Positions 1-6,796 of a DNA stretch of 7,777 nucleotides are shown in pieces. The position numbers and the translations under genes were made by a program. Source of the stretch: Porticoccaceae bacterium (lineage in GTDB: Bacteria; Pseudomonadota; Gammaproteobacteria; Pseudomonadales; Porticoccaceae). The notes below the pieces were generated by a model. It saw nothing but the letters and a program-made list of their open reading frames with translations, had not been told where the DNA came from and ran no database searches. Every line of letters begins with the position of its first letter. Within the stretch, counting starts at the first letter, position 1. The DNA lies in the NCBI GenBank assembly GCA_028822945.1, contig JAPKCN010000084.1, positions 1 through 7,777 on the forward strand, given 5' to 3'.

Positions 1-2486
1 CCGGTGCTCTCCTTAATGGGGCGAATATCGAGAATACACTCGTGCGCAACTAACCCATCGTTGCCGGTGTATAAAATTGGGTAGTGTTCAGACAAGCGCT
101 TGGCTAAATAGTTGGCACTCAAGATCGCGGCCTCAGTCGCACGGCGTAATCCTCTGGACCCCATCATTCGCACGTACATCCAAGTGATCGGTAAAATCGA
201 CGCAGAGCCAAATACCGTGCTCGATACCTGTCGTCCATGTGCCTCACAATGGAGGGGTGATGCCGGTATAAAGGGCGCCAAATGGGCTTTTACAGCAATC
301 GGGCCTACCCCAGGCCCTCCTCCACCGTGCGGAATACAAAAAGTTTTGTGTAAATTAAGGTGGCTGACGTCTCCGCCAAATTCACCTGGAGCACAGATTC
401 CAACCATGGCATTTAAATTCGCGCCGTCGATGTATACCTGTCCACCATGTTGGTGCACTATTCCCGCGATTTCTCGGATTTGTGACTCAAAAACCCCGTG
501 AGTCGACGGGTAGGTGACCATAATAGCTGCCAAATGTGCCGCGTGCTGCTGCGCTTTACCGCTTAGATCGTCGATGTCGACATTGCCCTGATCATCACAA
601 TTCACCACCACCACCCGCATGGCGCACATCTGCGCTGAGGCGGGGTTGGTACCGTGCGCCGAACTAGGAATCAGGCAGATATTTCGATGTCCCTCGCCAC
701 GACTCTCGTGGTAACCGCGAATCGCCAGCAAACCAGCAAATTCTCCCTGGGAGCCTGCATTGGGCTGCATCGAAACACGATCATACCCGGTGCACGCGAT
801 CAGCATTTTTTCGACTTCACCTATCATCTCTAGGTAACCTGCAACTTGATCGAGCGGCACAAATGGGTGGATTTGGCTAAATTCTGGCCAACTTATCGGC
901 ATCATCTCACTAGTCGCATTGAGCTTCATAGTGCAGGAACCGAGCGGTATCATAGTGCGATCCAAAGCCAGGTCGCTATCACTCAGGCGCCGAAGATAAC
1001 GCAACATATCGGTCTCTGTCTGATATTGGCTGAAGACCGGGTGTTGCAGCACTGGATCTGTTCGGCATAGCTCGGCAGCCATATTTAGATCTGTGCTCAC
1101 GGCAAGCATCGACATATCGACACCCGCATCGGGGTCAAACACCGCCCACAAGATCTTTAATTCTCGACTGCCGATAGTTTCATCGAGCGATACGCCGAGC
1201 GTGTCGGCGTCAATATGGCGTAAATTAATACCTGCGTCCACTGCCCGTCGATGGATGCCGTCGGTGCCCATTTCACACCGTACTGTTAACGTGTCGAAAA
1301 ATTGCCGATTAATTATCTCAAAACCCTGCGACTGTAAACCCGCGGCCAACAACGCCGTCAATGCGTGAGTGCGCCGAGCAATGACTAGCAGGCCCTGCGG
1401 CCCATGGTAACAGGCATACATCGAAGCGATCACCGCGAGTAACACTTGCGCAGTACAGATATTCGAAGTGGCCTTTTCGCGGCGAATATGCTGCTCGCGA
1501 GTCTGGAGTGCCAAGCGATAGGCTGGTTTACCATCGCTGTCGATAGAAACACCCACCAATCGCCCTGGCAGCGACCGCTGTAACTGACTCTTGGTTGCCA
1601 TATAGCCCGCATGCGGGCCACCGAATCCCACCGGCACGCCAAACCGTTGGGTACTGCCAACCGCAATGTCAGCGCCAAGTTCTCCCGGCGACCGCAAAAC
1701 TAGCAAAGAAAGAATATCAGCCGCCATAACAACCTTTCCATGGGCCGCATGAACTTTCTCAATAATGTCGCTAAAATCCTCTATTTCCCCCGAAACGCCA
1801 GGATACTGGAGTAAAACGCCAAAATAATCTCGCCCATCAAAAGCCTTATTTAGCTCGCCAACAACAACCTCGTAACCCGCGGCAATGGCGCGCGTTTTAA
1901 CCACATTAATGGTCTGCGGAAAACAATCGTGGTGGACAAAAAAACAGTTACTTTTATTTTTCGCGGTACGCCGTGCCATACTCATAGCCTCCGCTGCAGC
2001 GGTACCCTCGTCGAGCATGGATGCATTGGAGACATCCAATCCAGTCAAGTCGCTAACCATCGTTTGAAAATTGAGGATAGCCTCTAACCGGCCCTGCGAA
2101 ATTTCTGGTTGATAGGGCGTATAGGCTGTGTACCACGCTGGGTTTTCAAGGATATTGCGCTGGATCACAGCCGGCGTTTCGGTACCGTAATAACCCTGCC
2201 CAATCAGTGATTTTAAGGTTTTATTTTTACCCGCGATATCCTTTAACTGGGCGAGTGCCTCAACCTCAGAAACCGCATCGGGAAGATTCAGAGGGGTGTC
2301 ACTGTAAATCGACGCGGGCACTAACGTCTGGATAAACTCCGACATATGCACAAAACCAAGCTCGCCGAGCATCTCTGACACGTCTTGATCTCCATAACCA
2401 ATATGTCGAGTCGCAAATTCACGCTCGTCCAATAACGATCGCAATTCGCTATTACTTATTACCGCCTGAGGTATCCCCGCCGTCAT
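1..2486 (-). CDS. gcvP: Glycine dehydrogenase (decarboxylating), P-protein; 3' end cut by window edge
   Basis: P-protein of the glycine cleavage system. It uses PLP to decarboxylate glycine and passes the aminomethyl group to the lipoyl arm of H-protein, in the cytoplasm. I translated 828 codons in one frame from ATG 2486 and saw no stop. Family members are about 955-965 residues, so about 130 C-terminal residues lie off the left edge. It is the fused homodimeric type, with both halves in one chain. Visible signatures are an N-terminal RHIG, a QTREQHIRREKATSNICTAQ block, MIPLGSCTMKLNA, SAHGTNPASA, and the PLP-binding stretch HLNLHKTFCIPHGGGGPG, whose lysine is residue 714 (codon 347-345). It ends in the window with VAHECILDIRP, a conserved C-terminal-half block. 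The start is supported by AAGGAG nine bases upstream. It follows gcvT by 121 bp on the same strand, so co-transcription is likely, although the gap is long and AT-rich. Identification is very secure. Confidence 0.97.
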   Translation of the reverse strand, partial: MTAGIPQAVISNSELRSLLDEREFATRHIGYGDQDVSEMLGELGFVHMSEFIQTLVPASIYSDTPLNLPDAVSEVEALAQLKDIAGKNKTLKSLIGQGYYGTETPAVIQRNILENPAWYTAYTPYQPEISQGRLEAILNFQTMVSDLTGLDVSNASMLDEGTAAAEAMSMARRTAKNKSNCFFVHHDCFPQTINVVKTRAIAAGYEVVVGELNKAFDGRDYFGVLLQYPGVSGEIEDFSDIIEKVHAAHGKVVMAADILSLLVLRSPGELGADIAVGSTQRFGVPVGFGGPHAGYMATKSQLQRSLPGRLVGVSIDSDGKPAYRLALQTREQHIRREKATSNICTAQVLLAVIASMYACYHGPQGLLVIARRTHALTALLAAGLQSQGFEIINRQFFDTLTVRCEMGTDGIHRRAVDAGINLRHIDADTLGVSLDETIGSRELKILWAVFDPDAGVDMSMLAVSTDLNMAAELCRTDPVLQHPVFSQYQTETDMLRYLRRLSDSDLALDRTMIPLGSCTMKLNATSEMMPISWPEFSQIHPFVPLDQVAGYLEMIGEVEKMLIACTGYDRVSMQPNAGSQGEFAGLLAIRGYHESRGEGHRNICLIPSSAHGTNPASAQMCAMRVVVVNCDDQGNVDIDDLSGKAQQHAAHLAAIMVTYPSTHGVFESQIREIAGIVHQHGGQVYIDGANLNAMVGICAPGEFGGDVSHLNLHKTFCIPHGGGGPGVGPIAVKAHLAPFIPASPLHCEAHGRQVSSTVFGSASILPITWMYVRMMGSRGLRRATEAAILSANYLAKRLSEHYPILYTGNDGLVAHECILDIRPIKEST

Positions 2487-2495
2487 AGAATGCCG

Positions 2496-2501
2496 CTCCT
2501 T
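2496..2501 (-). promoter_or_regulatory. Ribosome binding site of gcvP
   Basis: On the minus strand AAGGAG stands nine bases before ATG 2486. It is the strongest Shine-Dalgarno match around the glycine cleavage genes and fixes the gcvP start, which also matches where family members begin. Confidence 0.8.
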
Positions 2502-2607
2502 ATATATTTTGCACAACTAAAATTTAAAAATTGATAACACCAACGGATTGTCACTCCCGCAACTGACGAAAGAAATATAATGGCAGCCTAAACATCACTG
2601 ATAAGGT

Positions 2608-3723
2608 TTATCTCCTATAATAACGATGCGGTACTCGCGGCATGTCGACCACGGTTACCGCTCGCTCGAGACCTCGAACTAAAGCCAGTAACGGTGTGCC
2701 TAGGCCACTCGATTCAACATCGATATAGGCCATCGCTAGGGGGGCATTAAGCGTTGGACCAAATCCACCGCTCGTAACCTCGCCAACTTTCGCGCCCTGC
2801 TGTTGCATAATTACCGCGCCCTGTCGGACTGGAGCTCTCCCCTCGACTGCCAAACCGACGCGTCGGCGGCTGACGCCGACGCTCTGTTGTCGCAAGATCG
2901 TCTCAGCACCAATAAACCCGCCCTCTTTTGCCCCGCCAGTGCGTCGTGACCGGCTGATACTCCACCCAATACATGCCTCAATAGGCGTTATATCCACGCT
3001 CAAATCTTGCCCATAGAGGCAGAGTCCGGCCTCAAGACGCAGCGAGTCTCGCGCGCCAAGCCCGACCCAAGCGACGTTACCATCTGTCAATAACTGCTCT
3101 GCAAAAGCTAGCGCGTGATTCGCCAGGAGCGCTATTTCAAAACCATCTTCACCCGTATAACCGCAACGCGATACGTAACAATCAAACCCTAAGACAGTCG
3201 CTCTACAACCTCGCATGAAATTCAGACGATCAATCCACGGCATCGAGTCACGTAAAATCTCAACTGCATGCGGCCCCTGTAGGGCCAATAAAGCCAAATC
3301 TTCCTCAATAATAATATCTAGACTCGGCAACAGCCGACGCAAATGCTCGACATCGCAGCCTTTGCGCCCGGCATTTAATACCAGTGAAAACCGCTCATTG
3401 CCGCGCCGGGTAACGATCAAGTCGTCGATCACACCACCCCGCTCATTGGTGAGTACCGCATAACATTGTTGATCGACAGCCAGCGCCTCTAAGTCGACCG
3501 GCATAAGTCCCTCCAACTCCCTCGCCACATTGCTACCCGCGACTGTTATCTGGCCCATGTGAGAGACATCAAATAATCCAGCGCGACCTCTGCAATGGAA
3601 GTGCTCATGCATAATGCCATCGGCATAGTGTATTGGCATGTGATAGCCGGCGAACGGCACCATTTTTGCTCCGTAATCGGTGTGCAAATCGTACAGTGCA
3701 GTGCGCTTGATCGCCGTCGCCAT
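2608..3723 (-). CDS. gcvT: Aminomethyltransferase, T-protein of the glycine cleavage system
   Basis: T-protein takes the aminomethyl group held on lipoyl-H-protein, releases ammonia and forms 5,10-methylene-tetrahydrofolate. The 371-residue product has the usual family length. It shows KRTALYDLH at the N-terminus, GAKMVPFAG (about 18-26), GLFDVSHMGQ (about 49-58), the GGVIDDLIV loop with Asp100/101 (the conserved catalytic Asp region), SRCGYTGEDGFE, GLGARDSLRLEAGLCLYG, GEVTSGGFGPTL and a terminal PHRYYRR. The frame is open back to ATG 3786, but that start would add 21 residues unlike the family and has no Shine-Dalgarno sequence. ATG 3723 gives the canonical N-terminus and has a modest GAGA seven bases upstream. 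The gene is upstream of gcvP in the same direction, with no gcvH between, and is divergent from a LysR-type regulator. One mild oddity is Cys in place of the usual Thr in the SRTGYTGEDG motif. Confidence 0.96.
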   Translation of the reverse strand: MATAIKRTALYDLHTDYGAKMVPFAGYHMPIHYADGIMHEHFHCRGRAGLFDVSHMGQITVAGSNVARELEGLMPVDLEALAVDQQCYAVLTNERGGVIDDLIVTRRGNERFSLVLNAGRKGCDVEHLRRLLPSLDIIIEEDLALLALQGPHAVEILRDSMPWIDRLNFMRGCRATVLGFDCYVSRCGYTGEDGFEIALLANHALAFAEQLLTDGNVAWVGLGARDSLRLEAGLCLYGQDLSVDITPIEACIGWSISRSRRTGGAKEGGFIGAETILRQQSVGVSRRRVGLAVEGRAPVRQGAVIMQQQGAKVGEVTSGGFGPTLNAPLAMAYIDVESSGLGTPLLALVRGLERAVTVVDMPRVPHRYYRR

Positions 3724-3843
3724 AGAGTTTCTCAGGTAATTTTCAAAGTAATTACAGGTGCGTAGGTTAGCGTATCTTTTGATCATTTGTTAAGTTAATA
3801 CTTTATATGTTTTAATTTGATTTTTAAATGATATGAGAGAGCT
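3724..3843. promoter_or_regulatory. Divergent gcvT / lysR regulatory region
   Basis: This 120-bp AT-rich spacer must contain both promoters. For lysR, TTGTTA (3787-3792) and TTTAAT (3811-3816) with an 18-base spacer is a possible pair. For gcvT, TATAAA on the minus strand (3807-3802) is a possible -10 without a good -35. An inverted repeat, ATCATTT at 3782-3788 and AAATGAT at 3826-3832 (37 bases between the arms), brackets these elements and could be a regulator site. LysR-type proteins typically bind such divergent regions. Because the DNA is so AT-rich, individual boxes are weakly supported. I see no glycine-riboswitch aptamer here. Confidence 0.45.
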
Positions 3844-4695
3844 ATGCGCAACATTTCCATGGACGCTTTGCGAACTTTTGTAGCAGTCTTTGATATCGGT
3901 AGCGTAACAGTTGCTGCCGATCAAATCGGCCGATCACAACCGGCGACCAGCCTACAGATTAAAAAACTCGAAGAACTGCTCGGCTCAGCACTTTTTTTGC
4001 GTATCAAAAAGCGCTTGGTACCCTCGAACGATGGCCTCAAACTTTATCAAAAAGCGCGCCAAATCATTATGCTAAACGACGAAATATTGCTCGACTTTCA
4101 GCAACCAACGCTCGAAGGTAGCGTCTGTTTGGGCATTCCTAGCGAGTTCGCAATCACCCTGTTGCCAGAAATTCTCGGGCGCTTTTCAAATGCTTACCCG
4201 CACGTCGCACTGGAGATTGTTAGCGACCTAAGCCGCAATCTGTTATCTGCACAACAGCATCGTCGCTACGATCTAACGCTATCGCTACACAATCGACCTT
4301 CAAAACGCCGCAAAGGTGTCATCAAAAGCGACCAGTTAGTCTGGGTGGGTAGCTCGCAGCACCAAACTGAACGGCAGTCAGAATTGCCGCTGGTATTGGC
4401 TCAGGAGGGCTGTATCTACCGCCAGAGAGCAATCCAGCGACTCGGCAAGATTAAACGTCAGTGGCGCTTGGTGCACACCAATCCAGACCTATCTGGCATA
4501 CAATCGGCGATCGAAGCCGGACTTGGCATCACCGTATTAGCCAAGTCGACAGTGCCCAAAAGCCTAAAGGTACTTGGCCATAACAAGCAGTTACCCGCGC
4601 TCGGAGCAATTGATATCTGCCTGACAAACGGCGCAGGAAAAGGGTCAGATGCCTCCGATCGCCTCGCGGACTACATCGCATCGAGCCTTGCCTAA
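3844..4695 (+). CDS. LysR-family transcriptional regulator, LrhA-like
   Basis: The 283-residue protein has the standard LysR-type layout. A winged helix-turn-helix fills about residues 6-65, with recognition region GSVTVAADQIGRSQPATSLQIKKLEELLG in two consecutive blocks (19-34 and 35-47). A linker helix follows to about 90, then a periplasmic-binding-protein-like effector domain from about residue 92 (GSVCLGIPSEFAITLLPEILGRF). The wording of the effector domain (LPEIL.RF...P.V.LE; LPLVLAQEGCIYR; W R LVHT..DL.GIQSAIEAGLGITVLA) resembles the LrhA/HexA group more than E. coli GcvA. The ATG at 3844 has only a weak GAGAG Shine-Dalgarno; an alternative ATG at 3859 has none. Divergence from gcvT suggests it controls the glycine cleavage genes, but this is inference from position, and its effector is unknown. 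It could equally act on genes elsewhere. Confidence 0.9.
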   Translation: MRNISMDALRTFVAVFDIGSVTVAADQIGRSQPATSLQIKKLEELLGSALFLRIKKRLVPSNDGLKLYQKARQIIMLNDEILLDFQQPTLEGSVCLGIPSEFAITLLPEILGRFSNAYPHVALEIVSDLSRNLLSAQQHRRYDLTLSLHNRPSKRRKGVIKSDQLVWVGSSQHQTERQSELPLVLAQEGCIYRQRAIQRLGKIKRQWRLVHTNPDLSGIQSAIEAGLGITVLAKSTVPKSLKVLGHNKQLPALGAIDICLTNGAGKGSDASDRLADYIASSLA

Positions 4696-4725
4696 CGATC
4701 AGCAGCATAGAACTGTAGCGATTAC

Positions 4726-4751
4726 CGATCGACAGACAGGCTCTGTCATCG
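4726..4751 (+). terminator. Hairpin after lysR, possible weak terminator
   Basis: CGAT, a bulged C, then GACAGA, loop CAGGC, TCTGTC and ATCG form a 10-bp stem with one bulge, 30 bases past the lysR stop. No run of T follows on either strand, so it is not a classical intrinsic terminator. It may be a 3'-end stabilising structure or a Rho-associated stop. Confidence 0.35.
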
Positions 4752-4935
4752 GGAGACCGAACTCTGCAGTATTTACAGCAACTCAATCTGCAGGAGACCT
4801 TTGCGCACGGAGAGTCCACCATAAAGGTACACGCGTAAGAAATTTAAGTACTTGTGGAAATTGTTATTTTTATAAAACTAAAATAAGAATACCGTCACCA
4901 AATATGCTCGGCATAAGCTAGATAATAACCACAAC

Positions 4936-4952
4936 AATTATGTGACATAATT
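4936..4952. promoter_or_regulatory. Perfect 17-bp palindrome, candidate operator of the hydrolase gene
   Basis: AATTATGT-G-ACATAATT is an exact inverted repeat with 8-bp arms around one base, ending 46 bp before the hydrolase start. A possible -10, TATAAC at 4974-4979, lies just downstream, with only a weak -35 (TTCAAG, 4951-4956) touching the palindrome. The half-site ACATAA recurs at 4982-4987. Size and symmetry fit a dimeric regulator such as a TetR or MarR protein. It does not match the CRP or FNR consensus symmetry. The bound protein is unknown. Confidence 0.55.
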
Positions 4953-4998
4953 CAAGGCACTGGCGAAAAATCGTATAACTTACATAAAGAGGTTATCT

Positions 4999-5949
4999 AT
5001 GCTTAAAAAAACTCTTCAGGTCATCTCTAAAAGCCATGAGCATGACGAACTGCATTACTATATGTGGAAGCCGGCTGCGCCAAAAGCCTGGCTGCATGTT
5101 ATGCACGGCATGAGCGAACACGCCCAACGCTACGCACCCCTCGCAGAATTTTTAAATGCCAATGGTTACTTGGTAACCGCTGATGATCATCGTGGCCATG
5201 GTCAAACGGGCGTTAGTTCGGGCAACTTAAATCACCTGGGCGATGTCGATAGTTGGTCGCAATTGTTAGAGGACCAGTGGCATTTGATCCAATCTATTGG
5301 CCGCCAATGCGGCATGCAGCCAGTGATCATGGGGCACAGTATGGGAGCCATGATGGCGCTTGGCCTGTGCCAGAAATTTGCTGCGGAACTTCGCCACAAC
5401 CTTCAGGGCCTCGTATTGTCAGCAGCCACCTACGCGCCGAGCTTGAGCTACCGCATGGCCGCCATTATTGCCCGCATCGAACGGGCGCGCCTAGGCTCGC
5501 GAAATTCCAGCGAGATACTGCGATATTTATCATTTGGGAGTTTCAACCGCCTCTTCAAGCCATCCAGAACTGAAGCTGACTGGCTGTCCAGAGACCCACA
5601 GCAGGTTGATGCTTATGTCGCCGACTCGCTTTGCGGTTCAACACTCTCGACTCAGTCATGGGTCGATTTCTTAGATGCGCTTGGGTCGCTTTTTAGCGCC
5701 GCGTCGCTGCGTTTGCTCGACCCAAATAGACCGCTCTTAGTAATGTCTGGTGAGCGAGATCCGGTCGGCGGTCAGGGCAAAAAAATTCATGCGCTGTGCA
5801 GCAAACTAGCTAAAGCGGGCCTGCGGGAATTACAAATTGAACTCTATCCTGGCGCTCGACATGAGATCTTCAATGAGCTCAACCGCGACGAAGTGCAGAA
5901 AAATCTACTGAGTTGGCTCGACAAACGTGTCTCAGTCCCAGCGTGTTGA
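4999..5949 (+). CDS. Alpha/beta hydrolase, monoacylglycerol lipase / lysophospholipase type
   Basis: This 316-residue serine hydrolase resembles the Hydrolase_4 (serine aminopeptidase S33 / monoglyceride lipase) group and probably cleaves a carboxylic ester, lysophospholipid or lactone. Visible elements are the oxyanion-hole strand HVMHGMSEHAQRY (His36-Gly37), the DDHRGHGQT block (about 62-70), the nucleophile elbow GHSMGA with Ser114, a cap region about 145-225, Asp254 in SGERDPVGG and His288 in GARHEIFNE. The Ser-Asp-His triad is therefore complete. There is no signal peptide or membrane segment, so a cytoplasmic location is likely. AAGAGG at 4987-4992, six bases before ATG, supports the start. 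It is convergent with the TetR gene (33-bp gap) and lies upstream of an SDR/SnoaL operon, which suggests a catabolic role. The substrate cannot be read from the sequence. Confidence 0.9.
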   Translation: MLKKTLQVISKSHEHDELHYYMWKPAAPKAWLHVMHGMSEHAQRYAPLAEFLNANGYLVTADDHRGHGQTGVSSGNLNHLGDVDSWSQLLEDQWHLIQSIGRQCGMQPVIMGHSMGAMMALGLCQKFAAELRHNLQGLVLSAATYAPSLSYRMAAIIARIERARLGSRNSSEILRYLSFGSFNRLFKPSRTEADWLSRDPQQVDAYVADSLCGSTLSTQSWVDFLDALGSLFSAASLRLLDPNRPLLVMSGERDPVGGQGKKIHALCSKLAKAGLRELQIELYPGARHEIFNELNRDEVQKNLLSWLDKRVSVPAC

Positions 5950-5982
5950 TCTCGCAAGCAATCTCCCCGGGCTAGCGAATAT

Positions 5983-6597
5983 CTATGCTGCGTGAACAAA
6001 GCGCGAGATAGTTTTACAAAATAGCTGGTGGGCGCCCTCTAGATCGAGTTCGTCGCTGAAATACGCCGATGAGCGCAAACCTATCATGAGCGCGTACGTG
6101 ATCTCTGCCAATTGGCCTATTTCATCGTCGCCTTGGACACCATCATCTCCGGCCGTCGCAGCGATGATGCCGAACAGTTCGGTCTTAAAAAGCTTATCAA
6201 ACTTAGCCTTGGTTTCAAGCAGTGTCTGATCGTTAACCGCGGCACCAAAGCACTCCAACATAAAACCGATTTCTTGTTTAGTGCTGGCCTCGCTTTTGAA
6301 CCAAAAGTCTGCCAGCATCGTGAGTTGGCAATTCGCAGGATTAGTGGTGATACGCGTGATATTATCGAGAAAAATAACAGAAACGTTGGCAAAATACTGC
6401 TCCAATATCGCCTCTTTGCCTTTAAAATAATACAGCAAATGGCTAGCCGACATACCGGCCTGTTGGGCTATATCAGCCAGCGTGGTTTTAACATATCCCT
6501 TGCGTAAGATGCAATCGTGTAGCGACCTAAAGATAAGCCGGCGCCGCTGATCACCTCGCGAGTCCGTTCGTGTTGACAACACCTTCGATGGCGTCAT
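5983..6597 (-). CDS. TetR/AcrR-family transcriptional regulator
   Basis: The 204-residue protein has the typical TetR length and layout. The N-terminal DNA-binding domain (about 15-62) includes GYVKTTLADIAQQAGMS followed by ASHLLYYFKGKEAILEQYF, the classic helix-turn-helix and hinge signature. The remaining all-helical part is the divergent ligand-binding and dimerisation domain. Ligand is unknown. TetR regulators usually repress the gene they diverge from, so the SDR gene starting at 6797 is the prime target, with a palindrome-bearing promoter at 6728-6756. The hydrolase on its other side is a second candidate. The start at ATG 6597 has only a poor GGGG-type Shine-Dalgarno; an internal GTG at codon 6 is a less likely alternative. 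On the minus strand TATAAC at 6624-6619 could be its -10 box, but no clear -35 is visible. Confidence 0.92.
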   Translation of the reverse strand: MTPSKVLSTRTDSRGDQRRRLIFRSLHDCILRKGYVKTTLADIAQQAGMSASHLLYYFKGKEAILEQYFANVSVIFLDNITRITTNPANCQLTMLADFWFKSEASTKQEIGFMLECFGAAVNDQTLLETKAKFDKLFKTELFGIIAATAGDDGVQGDDEIGQLAEITYALMIGLRSSAYFSDELDLEGAHQLFCKTISRFVHAA

Positions 6598-6727
6598 ATC
6601 GCGTACCCCAAACCGCTAGTTATATCATCTGGAGCATAACACCATGTGCGCAAATTCGAAAGCCGTAAACACCAGCCAGAACCCATATTAGAGGCTTCTC
6701 ACGTTAGACCTAAGCACTCGAATAGTA

Positions 6728-6742
6728 TTGAATATTATTCAA
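6728..6742. promoter_or_regulatory. Perfect 15-bp palindrome, likely TetR operator
   Basis: TTGAATA-T-TATTCAA is an exact inverted repeat around T6735. It is nested in a second inverted repeat, AATATTATT (6731-6739) and AATAATATT (6749-6757), with nine bases between the arms. It lies between the divergent tetR and SDR genes and overlaps the proposed -35 box. This is the geometry expected for a TetR-repressed promoter. Assignment to the neighbouring TetR protein is inference. Confidence 0.55.
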
Positions 6743-6756
6743 AATTCAAATAATAT
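6728..6756 (+). promoter_or_regulatory. Candidate sigma-70 promoter of the SDR-SnoaL operon
   Basis: TTGAAT (6728-6733) and TAATAT (6751-6756) are separated by exactly 17 bases. Each matches four of six consensus positions of the -35 and -10 boxes. The predicted transcript would start near 6763, giving a short leader to ATG 6797. The -35 box is the left arm of the palindrome at 6728-6742, so a protein bound there would block RNA polymerase. Confidence 0.5.
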
Positions 6757-6785
6757 TGTAGCTCAGCAAAATTTAACGCAAAGAC

Positions 6786-6791
6786 AGGTGA
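6786..6791 (+). promoter_or_regulatory. Ribosome binding site deciding the SDR start
   Basis: AGGTGA stands five bases before ATG 6797. It supports that start over the in-frame TTG at 6728, which would add 23 Asn/Gln-rich residues and would sit inside the proposed promoter. Confidence 0.7.
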
Positions 6792-6796
6792 GAGTC

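Larger units (their letters stand above)
4696..4998. other. 303-bp intergenic stretch without a convincing gene
   Basis: No open frame here has both a plausible start and a Shine-Dalgarno sequence. The contents I can support are a hairpin at 4726-4751, a short coding-like tract ending at TAA 4836-4838, an AT-rich segment from about 4840 to 4935, a 17-bp perfect palindrome at 4936-4952 and the hydrolase promoter region up to 4998. It separates the glycine cleavage block from the hydrolase/TetR/SDR block and may be an old junction. Confidence 0.6.

Noticed and set aside
112..1678. Several open frames inside gcvP (112-501 plus, 846-1070 plus, 1093-1368 plus, 1430-1678 minus)
   Set aside because: They overlap a continuous, clearly conserved gcvP frame and their translations show no family features; they are shadows of that gene.
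3724..3786. N-terminal extension of gcvT from ATG 3786
   Set aside because: The extra 21 residues are not part of the family, and ATG 3786 has no Shine-Dalgarno sequence; the canonical N-terminus begins at 3723.
3724..3800. Glycine riboswitch in the gcvT leader
   Set aside because: The leader is short and AT-rich, and I see none of the conserved GGAGAG-type aptamer core or paired tandem aptamers.
4529..4822. 97-codon minus-strand frame opposite the lysR 3' end
   Set aside because: Arg/Cys-rich translation antisense to a real gene, with no recognisable motif.
4649..4921. Open frame of 90 codons overlapping the 3' end of lysR
   Set aside because: It starts inside lysR without a Shine-Dalgarno sequence and runs through the hairpin and AT-rich DNA; composition does not look like a protein.
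5950..5982. Bidirectional terminator between the convergent hydrolase and tetR genes
   Set aside because: Only a TCGC/GCGA 4-bp pairing with a long loop and no T-run could be found in the 33-bp gap, too weak to call.
6728..6796. TTG start at 6728 for the SDR gene
   Set aside because: It would add an Asn/Gln-rich tail not seen in SDRs and overlaps the promoter and palindrome; ATG 6797 has a good Shine-Dalgarno.
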